Positions 51,950 through 62,099 of a stretch of DNA of 64,000 nucleotides are shown here, piece after piece. The notes below the pieces were generated by a model. That model had not been told where the DNA came from and did no database searches. It saw only the letters and a program-made list of their open reading frames with translations. The position numbers and the translations under genes are program-made. The stretch comes from Cordylochernes scorpioides (lineage: Eukaryota; Arthropoda; Arachnida; Pseudoscorpiones; Chernetidae). The stretch covers positions 10,795,096-10,859,095 of the forward strand of contig CP092872.1 in assembly GCA_030710605.1 (NCBI GenBank). The letters are read 5' to 3'. How positions within the stretch are numbered: the stretch's first letter is position 1; each line of letters opens with the position of its first letter.

Positions 51950-52445
51950 AAACACGACACCAGCCATCTCTGTCTTGAGCTCGATGTGCCATCTCGGTGA
52001 CCGTTTAACCAGTGAGTTCCTTTAATTGGTTCACGAAGAATGTCGGTGGGCATCCAGGTATGTGTCGCCCAGACATCTTTCCGGTCAGTATGGTGTACTC
52101 CATTCCCCTGTGTAACGCGATGTGACCGAAGAATCTCAAACAATTACATTACACAGAAGTCGGTCATCTTCCGAAATCGATAGTTGTGATAGTATCGCTA
52201 TCCAAGATATACGAAACATTCTTCGCCAACAATACATCTCGAACGCATCGATTTTATTCTCTAGCGTTGATGTTATAGTGCAAGACTCTGAAGCATAAGT
52301 AGCCACCGAGAAAACTAGTGCCCGGACTCTCATTGTTTCTCGTCGTGATACTAAGGATATAAGGTTAAATATAAAGATATCTGTGTATCCTTTCTGACGG
52401 CAACTCCCATCTTTGCCGCTACGTCGATCTGGCGCAATTGGCACA
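51950..52445 (-). pseudogene. RTE-like LINE ORF2 C-terminal fragment
   Basis: The minus frame 52,444-52,136 includes RRETMRVRALVFSVATYASE, NKIDAFEMYCWRRMFRISW and LSISEDDRLL, matching the conserved post-RT region of RTE/BovB-type endonuclease-reverse transcriptases. In another frame at 52,140-51,950 follow RFFGHIALHRGMEYTIL, GKMSGRHIPGCPPTF and MAHRAQDRDGW, the usual C-terminal tail of the same proteins. So one frameshift separates the two parts and the 5' portion is missing. Confidence 0.75.
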
Positions 52446-53249
52446 CCCGGAGCCCCTGCCGAGTGAGATTTTTACCATGTAAATCTGCCAATTCACAGTC
52501 TGAAGTCTATCCAAGGTGTCCTTAGTTTATTCTTGTATGGAACTTTCCAACGGTTTTTATGGAATGTGAACTACACTCACTTTACCTTCATTTGTAAACA
52601 GCGGTCAATGGTCTCTCTAGGGGAGTCTACAGCGCTTTAATCACAACCCATATATACGGCGTGGAATCATACAGAGCGGATTCACGATTGGCATACATCC
52701 ACATTGTTTAAATTTCTGATCTCGTCATAAATCTGTCTTTGTTACCATCATAAGTGGTGTTCGTCTGCTTTTTGTAGATTCATATTCTTTTGTAGTTTAT
52801 TTAGATTTGATTTAAATAAGAATGAATGAATATACTTTATAAATAATAGAGTAGGTTTTAGATTTGATTTTAAGAAGAATGAATGAATAAATAAATACTT
52901 TACAAAGAATAGAATAGGTTTTATTAACCACGAATAGATTACAATGCCTCCCAACAATGGCGGAGATCAGTAAACAAAACAACCAACAGTGACAAGCAAC
53001 AAAATAAAACTCACATATTAAAATGAACAAATAAATTAATTAAAAAACAAATGAATAAAATAAATGCAAATAAATGAATAAATGAATATTTACATTTGAA
53101 TCCAACAAGTGGTATAAAGTTACTTCGTTACATATCGCCAATGCTTACTTTATAATTCCAGTCTCTTACAGTGTCGTTATATGGCATGATCCATATATTC
53201 AGTTTAGAGTTAATTTTTTATATGTATATCTAAATATAAGACTCCGATA
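52446..53249. other. Intergenic stretch
   Basis: A short tandem duplication of tttgattttaa...gaatgaatgaata...ataggttt occurs at 52,800-52,925. No gene recognised. Confidence 0.5.
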
Positions 53250-53284
53250 CAAGGTTGTCCTAAAGGTTCGTAAACACTTGAAAA

Positions 53285-53540
53285 AATGAAATACCAATAT
53301 TATTCGCCGTTACGTATAATGTATTTGTATTATGTATAAAGTAATTGTATTATTATGTATTCGCCGTAATAATATTATTCGCCGTTATGTATAATGTATT
53401 TGTATTATGTATAAAGTAATTGTATTATTATGTATTCGCCGTAATAATTTTATTCGCCGTTATGTATAATGTCTTTGTATTATGTATAAAGTAATTGTAT
53501 TATTATGTATTCGCCGTAATAATATTATGCGCCGTTATGT
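53285..53540 (+). repeat. 75-bp satellite, block 1
   Basis: Units of gtaattgtattattatgtat, tcgccgtaataatattattc, gccgttatgtataatgtatt, tgtattatgtataaa (75 bp), about 3.4 copies. Confidence 0.9.
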
Positions 53541-55753
53541 ACCAATTACCAATTAAACAGATTTTATTGACTTCACAGTCAATTAGTACACTCCGGAGAG
53601 AAAGCTTAAAAATTTACAATTATTTAACAATTATTTCAACAGGAGGTCGGACGGCAAGGCGGCCCTAAGCTCAGATAGGTCCCTGAGAGTAAGGGAGTGT
53701 AAGTCCCGAGTGTGCTCGGAAAGCTTGTCCAGGATTTGGATGATGGCTTTCCTGTCCTCCGGGAAAAGTCTCCTGAGGAAGCCCTTCCTATCCTCAGGGT
53801 ATAGCACCGCCTCCACGAGGTCAGGGTATAGAGAGTCCAGTTGTGGCCAGAGGTTGAGTTCCTTCATCAATTGGATGGTTAAAAGCCGCAATTCATCGCA
53901 ACGTGTGGCCATGGCCGGCGTCGACTCCCTCTCTTGGGGAGCGGGTGGTGCTGGCTCGGCAGGCCAAGGCGCAGGCAGTGGGGGTGTTGGAGGCACTGCC
54001 GCCGGTCCTTTTTTCAATTCGGATTTGACCTGGTGTAAGATTTTGTATACATTGGTATTGCCTGCGGGCTTCAGGCCAAGGATTTGTTTAATCAGACCGG
54101 CAAGAGCATCGGTCTGCGGAGGTGTCAGGAGCCAGCGTTTTCTTTGGGCCTTGGTTCTCGAGGAGAGGAGGTCCAAGACCTCCTCCCGCCCAAGACCAAG
54201 AACATCCGTCCCAGTAAAGGACACGGTGGGGCTTGTCCGGATGAACGCCACGAGGTCATCTCTCATGGATGTCCTGCTTGATGTTGTAGAGGAAGCGGAG
54301 GACTCCTCGATGGCGGTCATTTCAATGTCCTGAGCGGGGGGTCCCGACTTCGTTGATTGGGGGCTCACGGAACCCCCAGGAGCCCGCAAGGACGGAGCTG
54401 GTATCACAGGTGGAGGGGCAGGAGACGTGTCCTCCACAGGTAAAGCCAAAGGCGCTGGTGGTGGTGGCCGGGGTGCAGCAGGTGGAAGTAGCGCGGCACG
54501 GTTCGCGGGAGGCACGTCGGAGAGCTCCATGGTTGGACTGGGAGACGCCGAAGGTGGAGGCTGGGCGGATGGCTGCTGAGGCAGGCCAGGCGCAGACGCT
54601 GAAGGGACGCTGGTGGGAGAGGTAGGTGTGGCCGGTCCAGGAGCGTTGGTTCGCCCTGCAAGCAGGGGGCAGTTGGCCCGGCGATGTCCTTGGCCTCGGC
54701 ACCTGGAGCACCTAATCCCGGAGGATAGGTATGCGGGCCAGGCCTCGCCTTTGATGGTGATGTTGAGACGGGTGGGCAGTCCCTCGATGGTCATTCCTTC
54801 GCGGAGGATGATGAACGCCTCTCGGCGGCCGTCGTTGTAGGTGTATGGGCCCGCTTTCATCAGCTTGGGGGCGATGGATGTAACTCGCCCAAGAGGTGTA
54901 AGGGCGCTGATGACGGCTGCATCCCCCACGAAGAAGGGGAGGTTGCCCACCGTTATTCGCTCCGCCCTCTTGCGGAACGGGAAGGCCCTGTGGAGTGTTC
55001 CCTCCACCTCGAGGCCCTCGTTGACGAGGCGCTCGGCCATGCCTCTGTTTGCCAGTCCCACCAGGAAGTGGCCGTTCATCTTGGTCACTTGGAAGACCTC
55101 CCTGGTGCTCCCAAACATTCGATCCATGGCCCTCATGTAATGGTAGGGCTCCAGTTCAGGGCTGTGCTCTATATAGACGCAGTGGTCTTCTGTTGAGGAC
55201 GCTTGCCGCGCCCTGGCCTCCACGATATGCGCTCGGGTAGTCCTGACTTCCTGGGCGCGCGGCGCCCATCTTGCCGAAGATTGCGGACGGCGGTTAGTTC
55301 TGGCACCTCCTAAATTGGAGGAAGGTGCGGCCGCTGGAGACGAATTCGCCGAACCGCGACGTCTCTTTCTTTTCTGGACAACGGTGAAGTTGCCCTCATA
55401 TTCGGAGTTGCTATCCTCCGTTAATTCTGCCCAGTTTCTATGGGCTTGGGCAGCAGCCTCAGAGGATGAAGCAGCGGCAAAGTCGGTCGGCGCGGCCGGA
55501 TTTGCATCCTTGCCGCCGGTAGCCGGATTTGCATATCTTTGATTCTTCGTCGATTTCATTGAAGAATTGAACTTCAAAGCGTTTTTCGCTGGTAATTCCG
55601 CACTGGGCTGTGCTTTTGAGCCGAGCTTTACAGGCTTTTCTTCGGCTTTTGAAGGGCTTTCAGCCCGTGCTAAACTCGGCGTATTGCCGGAACTCATACA
55701 TCCGCCCGAGGCGAAATACGCGGAGCTCGCGCGACGCGTGGCCGCACGGTCTT
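53541..55753 (-). mobile_element. Tx1-like LINE-derived element with ORF1 only
   Basis: A GC-rich insertion in the 75-bp satellite. It has a short 5' leader (about 55 bp), one intact ORF1, and a 3' UTR of about 90 bp with aataaa (cagtcaataaaatctg on the minus strand) ending in an attggtaattgg repeat. No ORF2 endonuclease/RT sequence is present. No clear target duplication seen. Confidence 0.65.
53631..55697 (-). CDS. Tx1-like non-LTR retrotransposon ORF1 protein, 688 aa, intact
   Basis: Starts at the ATG at 55,697 and runs without a stop to 53,631. The N-terminal 160 residues are Ser/Ala/Pro-rich with a basic nuclear-localisation-like KRKRRR at 109-114. Residues 170-325 form a conserved block (CVYIEHSPELEPYHYMRAMD, FQVTKMNGHFLVGLANRGMA, RITVGNLPFFVGDAAVISAL) that looks RRM-like. 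A CCHC zinc knuckle CSRCRGQGHRRANC is at 330-343. A long proline-rich linker (350-470) precedes a helical C-terminus (GREEVLDLLSSRTKAQRKRW, GLIKQILGLKPAGNTNVYKI). This order fits ORF1 of the Tx1 clade, which binds element RNA. GC content is far above its surroundings. Overlapping plus-strand frames are shadows. Confidence 0.8.
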   Translation of the reverse strand: MSSGNTPSLARAESPSKAEEKPVKLGSKAQPSAELPAKNALKFNSSMKSTKNQRYANPATGGKDANPAAPTDFAAASSSEAAAQAHRNWAELTEDSNSEYEGNFTVVQKRKRRRGSANSSPAAAPSSNLGGARTNRRPQSSARWAPRAQEVRTTRAHIVEARARQASSTEDHCVYIEHSPELEPYHYMRAMDRMFGSTREVFQVTKMNGHFLVGLANRGMAERLVNEGLEVEGTLHRAFPFRKRAERITVGNLPFFVGDAAVISALTPLGRVTSIAPKLMKAGPYTYNDGRREAFIILREGMTIEGLPTRLNITIKGEAWPAYLSSGIRCSRCRGQGHRRANCPLLAGRTNAPGPATPTSPTSVPSASAPGLPQQPSAQPPPSASPSPTMELSDVPPANRAALLPPAAPRPPPPAPLALPVEDTSPAPPPVIPAPSLRAPGGSVSPQSTKSGPPAQDIEMTAIEESSASSTTSSRTSMRDDLVAFIRTSPTVSFTGTDVLGLGREEVLDLLSSRTKAQRKRWLLTPPQTDALAGLIKQILGLKPAGNTNVYKILHQVKSELKKGPAAVPPTPPLPAPWPAEPAPPAPQERESTPAMATRCDELRLLTIQLMKELNLWPQLDSLYPDLVEAVLYPEDRKGFLRRLFPEDRKAIIQILDKLSEHTRDLHSLTLRDLSELRAALPSDLLLK

Positions 55754-56148
55754 TGTATTATGTATAAAGTAATTGTAGTATGTATTCGCCGTAATAATAT
55801 TATGCGCCGTTATGTATAATTACTTTGTATTATGTATAAAGTAATTGTATTATTATGTATTCGCCGTAATAATATTATGCGCCGTTATGTATAATGTCTT
55901 TGTATTATGTATAAAGTAATTGTATTATTATGTATTCGCCGTAATAATATTATGCGCCGTTATGTATAATGTCTTTGTATTATGTATAAAGTAATTGTAT
56001 TATTATGTATTCGCCGTAATAATATTATTCGCCGTTATGTATAATGTCTTTGTATTATGTATAAAGTAATTGTATTATTATGTATTCGCCGTAATAATAT
56101 TATTCGCCGTTATGTATAATGTCTTTGTATTATGTATAAAGTAATTGT
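55752..56148 (+). repeat. 75-bp satellite, block 2
   Basis: About 5.3 units, mostly with tgtctttgtattatg instead of tgtatttgtattatg. Confidence 0.9.
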
Positions 56149-56564
56149 TAGAATGAAATAAGGTAAGTAAAGGAGCTTCTTTATACACGTTTATTCTCGC
56201 TAGCTTTCGAACCTACAAGGTTCTTCATCTGGCATGGATAGCTTTTACACTAACAAAAGTACTGCAACACAGGGACCTTATATACACCTAGGAGGAAATT
56301 TACATACTTAAGCTAATGGATTAAAAGAGAATATATGACGCCGACGTTAAAATTGGAATATTTACATATAAAAAACCGAAAACAAGATTTGTAAAATTAT
56401 GAATATATGCAAAACCAGCCAACATTGTTGCGACAAATGAGTAAATGTCCAAGGGCACAACCAGGGGCCCCACTCAATGTCACAACCAATGGGTAGGGGA
56501 TAGGGGGGGGGGGGAAGGAAGTGGGGGGGGGGGGGGGGTTGGGTGGGAGGAGTAGTATCTACTT

Positions 56565-58384
56565 TTAATAAAGGACTTTGTATATATCGGGAAGGTCTAT
56601 TTTGCGATTAATACTGTTGGTTTGTGAGGAAATAATGGATTCTAAGCATAGTCTATTGTGTTTGTGGTTGATATGTCTGTATTTAATGTGTGGATGTTCA
56701 AGATCAAAACTGTGGCCTGTTTGTGCGATATGGGTGTAGACTAGGGATTTTGTATCTTTGTTATGAATATTGCGATTATGTTCTGAAATTCTGATACGTG
56801 TGGTTCTGCCTGTTTCCCCGACATATGATGCTGGGCAATTATTGCACTGTAGGGAATAGATGGCGCCAGTGGAGTCTATTGGGAGGGTAGGTCTATCTGA
56901 TTTGGTGATGCTATTTCTGAGAATGGTGGTTAGGTTGGGCGCCATATGGGCGCAATATGCGGGATATTGAAACTGCTTTGGGGGAATATGGAAGCCAACA
57001 TGTGGATCTATAGATTGTAGTGGTTGTATGGACACATGGATCAAACATGTGTTTGTCTATAAAGGGCAAGGGGTAACCTGCAGCCATAAGGATCAAACGG
57101 ATTCTAGATTTTTCGGTGGTTTTAAATATGGGCAATGAGCAATGGGTGAAGATTCTCTTGGATAGGGTCTTAACTGTATTTATTTTATATGCTATGGGGC
57201 TACTGGAGGAGAAGTGTGTGTATTGGGGGGGAATGTTCTTTTTGTGAAAAACTGTGGTTTGAAAGGTGTGCGGTGTGCGTATGACTAAGATGTCTAAAAA
57301 GGGTAAAGCGGAGCTCGATTCGGTATCATAAGTAAATTTTATATTTGGGTTGAAGTCGTGTAAGGTACTATGGATGCGTTGGAGGCTGTTTGAGTTAATG
57401 ATACAAAAAAAAATCATCCACATATCTCCTCCAGTAGTGTATGTCAGAGGGGAGGGTTTGGTTGATCCATGTGTCCAGCGAATTCATGACTATTTCTGCA
57501 ATTATTGATGAGAGAGGACTACCCATAGGGGTGCCTCTGATTTGTTTGTAATAGTGCGTGTTAAATGTGAAGGAACTAACGGTCAAACAGAGGGAGGTTA
57601 GTTGTAGTATGGTGGAAGCTGTCTGTGTGTCTATGTTAGATGTTGTGAGGAATAGTTGTAATTTATCTGTGATGAGGGTATGTGGTAGGGAAAGGTACAG
57701 AGATGTGACGTCAAAGGACGCCATGATGTGTTGTGGTGGCGGAGTTAGGGCTGTTATGTTTTCTATAAATGTGGGGGGGTGAGTGATGCTGTATATGTTT
57801 GGGTTTTGCTTCATGAGAGGGGACAAAAGGCTTACCAGATATTTGGAGACTGAATATGCCGGGGATTGGTGATAAGCGATGATTGGTCTAAGTGGGACTC
57901 CCGGTTTGTGCACCTTGGGACGCCATAAATGTAAGCATGTAAGCATTCTTGTCCAAGTTGGCTGTAAAATGAGTATGTAGTTCAGTTGGGATGAGGCCAG
58001 ATTTCTTCATGTTGTTTAAGGATTTTCTGAACATTTTGGTAAGGGTGGTGTTTTCTTGTGGGGAGATAGATGAGAAGGTGGAGCTGTCTTGAAGGATGTC
58101 TGTCATCTTTGCTGTGTAATCCGATCGGTCCATTATGACGGGGTGGTTTCCTTTGTCCGCTCTTGTAAATACCAGGGATTTATAGCTTTTTAACTTATTG
58201 ATTATGGCTTTGTTGTTGTGGCTGGGTACTTTGTTCCGGTCTGGTCTTAGTAGGGCTTGGACTATCGCATTCCGTACTTTAAAAGTTTCACCTTGATTTA
58301 GAGTGCTCATGATGCCTTCCACACCAGCAATGATTCTGGGGATGTCCGGTTTGGGTGGAGGTACATACTGGAGGCCTAGTTCTA
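56565..58384 (-). pseudogene. PLE B left copy, RT-GIY-YIG, several frameshifts
   Basis: Minus-strand pieces in order: KPDIPRIIAGVEG, RADKGNHPVIMDRSDY (to about 57,888); RPKVHKPGVPLRPIIAYHQS, FDVTSLYLSLP, RGTPMGSPLSSIIAE, RRYVDD (57,946-57,395); NPNIKFTYDTESSSALPFLD (57,423-56,911); then GIY-YIG GAIYSLQCNNC, SYVGETGRTTRIRISEH (57,044-56,565). Breaks: an 8-bp tandem duplication (about 57,935-57,950) just before VHKP, a homopolymer shift directly after YVDD (near 57,411), and a frame change just before the nuclease domain that also occurs in the right copy. Not functional as read. Confidence 0.85.
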
Positions 58385-59434
58385 CAGATAAATTACAACT
58401 ATTCCTCACAACATCTAACATAGACACACAGACAGCTTCCACCATACTACAACTAACCTCCCTCTGTTTGACCGTTAGTTCCTTCACATTTAACACGCAC
58501 TATTACAAACAAATCAGAGGCACCCCTATGGGTAGTCCTCTCTCATCAATAATTGTAGAAATAGTCATGAATTCGCTGGACACATGGATCAACCAAACCC
58601 TCCCCTCTGACATACACTACTGGATGAGATATGTGGATGATGTTTTTTGTATCATTAACTCAAACAGCCTCCAACGCATCCATAGTACCTTACACGACTT
58701 CAACCCAAATAGTCATACGCACACCGCACACCTTTCAAACCACAGTTTTTCACAAAAAGAACATTTCCCCCCCAATACACACACTTCTCCTCCAGTAGCC
58801 CCATAGCATATAAAATAAATACAGTTTAAGACCCTATCCAAGAGAATCTTCACCCATTGCTCATTGCCCATATTTAAAACCATCGAAAAATCTAGAATCC
58901 GTTTGATCCTTATGGCTGCAGGTTACCCCTTGCCCTTTATAGACAAACACATGTTTGATCCATGTGTCCATACAACCACTACAATCTATAGATCCACATG
59001 TTGGCTTCCATATTCCCCCAAAGCAGTTTCAATATCCCGCATATTGCGCCCATATGGCGCCCAACCTAACCACCATTCTCAGAAATAGCATCACCAAATC
59101 AGATAGACCTACCCTCCCAATAGACTCCACTGGCGCCATCTATTCCCTACAGTGCAATAATTGCCCAGCATCATATGTCGGGGAAACAGGCAGAACCACA
59201 CGTATCAGAATTTCAGAACATAATCGCAATATTCATAACAAAGATACAAAATCCCTAGTCTACACCCATATCGCACAAACAGGCCACAGTTTTGATCTTG
59301 AACATCCACACATTAAATACAGACATATCAACCACAAACACAATAGACTATGCTTAGAATCCATTATTTCCTCACAAACCAACAGTATTAATCGCAAAAT
59401 AGACCTTCCCGATATATACAAAGTCCTTTATTAA
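58385..59434 (+). pseudogene. PLE B right copy, 5'-truncated RT plus GIY-YIG
   Basis: Starts inside the region between motifs A and B (TDKLQLFLTTSNIDTQT), then RGTPMGSPLSSIIVE and MRYVDDVFCIINSN. A deletion of about 56 bp after FNPN (near 58,711) removes the segment corresponding to IKFTYDTESSSALPFLDILV of the left copy. It continues with FKTIEKSRIRLILMAAGYPL and, in another frame, the GIY-YIG domain (58,955-59,434). YVDD is intact here, unlike the left copy. The frame change before the nuclease is shared by both copies. Confidence 0.85.
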
Positions 59435-59458
59435 AAGTAGATACTACTCCTCCCACCC

Positions 59459-59503
59459 AACCCCCCCCCCCCCCCCCCACTTCCTTCCCCCCCCCCCCCC
59501 CCT
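59459..59503 (+). repeat. Long poly-C tracts in PLE B 3' region
   Basis: Runs of about 16-18 C separated by acttccttc. The mirrored G runs are at 56,504-56,537. Both are possible G-quadruplex formers and are places where assembly length may be wrong. Confidence 0.8.
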
Positions 59504-59889
59504 ATCCCCTACCCATTGGTTGTGACATTGAGTGGGGCCCCTGGTTGTGCCCTTGGACATTTACTCATTTGTCGCAACAATGTTGGCTGGTTTTGCATAT
59601 ATTCATAATTTTACAAATCTTGTTTTCGGTTTTTTATATGTAAATATTCCAATTTTAACGTCGGCGTCATATATTCTCTTTTAATCCATTAGCTTAAGTA
59701 TGTAAATTTCCTCCTAGGTGTATATAAGGTCCCTGTGTTGCAGTACTTTTGTTAGTGTAAAAGCTATCCATGCCAGATGAAGAACCTTGTAGGTTCGAAA
59801 GCTAGCGAGAATAAACGTGTATAAAGAAGCTCCTCTACTTACTTTATTTCATTCTAATTTGATCAAGATTAGAGTTCATCTATAAAAAA

Positions 59890-60087
59890 ATAAAGTAATT
59901 GTATTATTATGTATTCGCCGTAATAATATTATTCGCCGTTACGTATAATGTCTTTGTATTATGTATAAAGTCATTGTATTATTATGTATTCGCCGTAATA
60001 ATATTATTCGCCGTTACGTATAATGTATTTGTATTATGTATAAAGTAATTGTATTATTATGTATTCGCCGTAATAATATTATTCGCC
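59890..60087 (+). repeat. 75-bp satellite, block 3
   Basis: About 2.6 units, with ccgttacgtataatg variants. Confidence 0.9.
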
Positions 60088-60193
60088 AAGATAGAGGTTG
60101 CCTGGCCAAAATTCATAGTTCTTAAAATTTGTCGAAGCGTCGAGACAGTAAAAAAAGTTTACTGGCCGAAGTATCTTTAATTTTAAGAATTTA
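60088..60193 (+). repeat. PLE-like terminus inserted in the satellite element
   Basis: aagatagaggttgcctggcc, tttgtcgaagcgtcgagaca, gtaaaaaaagtttactggcc and gaagtatctttaa: a diverged copy of the end at 63,760-63,835 (GAAGCGTCGAGAC versus GAAACGTCGAGAC). Confidence 0.6.
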
Positions 60194-60245
60194 CCCCAAA
60201 TAAAAACAATGTTTAGAGAAAAGCACGAACTTTTAGGACAACCTT

Positions 60246-60720
60246 ATATGACACCGCTTCACCACATAGATTAGCAAAACCGTAATAAAATTTCCCAATT
60301 AGCTATTTAAATTGTCAATCAGAAAGTTTAGCATATTTACACAAATCCAACGTAGAGAACGGAGTTTGGTTCGTCTCTATTTCCATACGTAAAGTTTGAT
60401 ATGATACTATTTGTTATGCATGATTTTAAGAATTCAATTGTTCATTGATGTTAGGTATTTGTAAATTCACTATTTAGAGTTTCAAATAATCCTTATTTAC
60501 ATATCGACATAGCTGAGGTTGTAAATTTATTTCTAACAGGTGATTGGTTAGTTTACAGCCAATGGTAGCTGTAGGACTTTGATGGTGACGTAACAACCAA
60601 TCTGGTCGTTGCCATGGAGATATGGTGATTTAATATTAACTTGGTATTAGAGTTATGAACAAAAATTGGAGAAATCGAAAATTTTGTAAATAAAATTGAT
60701 ATTAAATTATAAGAAAGATG
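60246..60720. other. AT-rich noncoding stretch
   Basis: A 70-codon minus frame at 60,553-60,765 has no recognisable domain. A possible MITE-terminus remnant (catggacaaaacttaaagca) lies at 60,732. Confidence 0.4.
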
Positions 60721-60779
60721 GCATACACCGCATGGACAAAACTTAAAGCACACAAACTTCAGCATGTTTATATGTTTTC

Positions 60780-61449
60780 TTCCTAGATCACGAAATACGT
60801 GATGTCACTGGAGACCCGCTGGTGATTCTCCACCAAACTCTGCAGCGGTGGTAGATAAAATATCTTTATTTTACGGGGCTGCTAACCAAAATGAATGATT
60901 TTTGAGCCCCGATGGACGCATAAAGCGGAATATATACAAAGCACAGTTAGAGGGGCCTGGGGATGGGTGGCCAGGGGATCATCGCCAGGTGAGGACAGGA
61001 GAGCCAGGATGTAGAGGAGGATGGGGGGGGGGGGGGGGGGGTCAGGATGGTGATCCGCGGAGTTCAGGGGGTGGCAAAGCCCAGGGGTGACCGTGGAGAG
61101 CAGACATACCGCAATGATTGAAGTATATGATTTTTAAGCCCAAAAGGTTTCTGCAGGCAGACAAGCCGCAATGCACAATATCAAAGTACCAAGGTGCTGC
61201 ATGCAACCAAGGCTGTTCAAAAAGGTTAGATTCCCCAGGCCAGGAAAAATAAAAGAAAGACAGCTGTTGTTTGAATAAGAATACTAGATAAAGCGAGAAT
61301 GAATAAGCAGCGGTGGTATAGGCGCCATGTACATTGTATATAGTTGTATATATCTAATTATTGTTTTAAACTAATAGTACAGACTGTGTGTGTTCACTTT
61401 TACATGTATTGACAAGATGTCAATAAAATATTTTACTTGTTAATTGTCT
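60780..61449. other. GC-richer block of unknown origin with G18 run
   Basis: 60,820-61,250 is GC-richer and has a run of about 18 G at 61,023-61,040. The 62-codon frame across it is low-complexity and not credible. No family recognised. Confidence 0.4.
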
Positions 61450-62099
61450 ACCATATATATCGGGATTTAGACAATTCCTCTGAAAGACATTACAGTGATA
61501 TTTATTGAAGACACACAAGATAACCAATGTACATTCAAGGACAGAATTTAAGGAAGTTGTACCTTTTAGTATGTATATCGGGATTTAGACAATAACTCTG
61601 AAAGACATTACAGTGATCTTTATTGAAGACACACAAGATAACCAATATACACTCATGGACAAAACTTAAGAAAGTTGTACCTTTTAGCATGTATATCGGG
61701 ATTGAGACAATTCCTCTGAAAGACATTACAGTGATCTTTATTGAAGACACACAAGATAACCAATGTACATTCAAGGACAGAATTCAAGGAAGTTGTACCT
61801 TTTAGTATGTATATCGGGATTTAGACAATAACTCTGAAAGACATTACAGTGATCTTTATTGAAGACACACAAGATAACCAATATACACTCATGGACAAAA
61901 CTTAAGAAAGTTGTACCTTTTAGCGTGTATATCGGGATTCAGACAATAACTCTGAAAGACATTACAGTGATCTTTATTGAAGACACATAAGATAACCAAG
62001 TGTGTGTGTGTGTGAACAAAATTGCCTCTTTCTCCTTCAAAAAATGCCTATGACCAGCGATACCAAAGACATTCCACTTATGTTTAGTCCCTGTGTGTA
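61450..62099 (+). mobile_element. MITE (76-bp TIR family) expanded with a longer repeat unit
   Basis: Here the tandem unit is about 120 bp: the 76-bp terminal unit plus gacattacagtgatctttat, tgaagacacacaagataacc. Five partly alternating copies (gacaattcctc versus gacaataactc; aaggacagaa versus atggacaaaa) are followed by a degraded right end. It is a higher-order version of the 37,264 and 40,946 arrays. Confidence 0.85.

Larger units (their letters stand above)
56151..59858. mobile_element. Penelope-like element B in head-to-head inverted duplication
   Basis: The left arm (about 56,151-57,672, minus strand) and right arm (about 58,385-59,858, plus strand) are long near-identical inverted repeats. 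The 710-bp centre (57,673-58,384) continues only the left copy toward its N-terminus. Both outer ends carry gatgaagaaccttgtaggtt and cgaaagctagcgagaataaa, a hammerhead-like PLE end. Long C/G runs sit in both 3' regions. Confidence 0.85.
53250..60245. mobile_element. TIR element expanded by a 75-bp satellite and loaded with insertions
   Basis: The left end caaggttgtcctaaaggttc and the right end cacgaacttttaggacaacc plus tt match the ends of the 192-bp element at 42,904-43,095. Inside are about eleven 75-bp units in three blocks, split by a Tx1-like ORF1 element (about 53,541-55,753), an inverted PLE (56,151-59,858) and a PLE-like terminus (60,088-60,193). Confidence 0.75.

Noticed and set aside
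53710..55819. Several plus-strand frames over the Tx1-like ORF1
   Set aside because: Shadows caused by the GC-rich codon pattern of the real minus-strand ORF.
60902..61090. Gly-rich 62-codon frame
   Set aside because: Translation of a GC-rich block with an 18-G run; low complexity.
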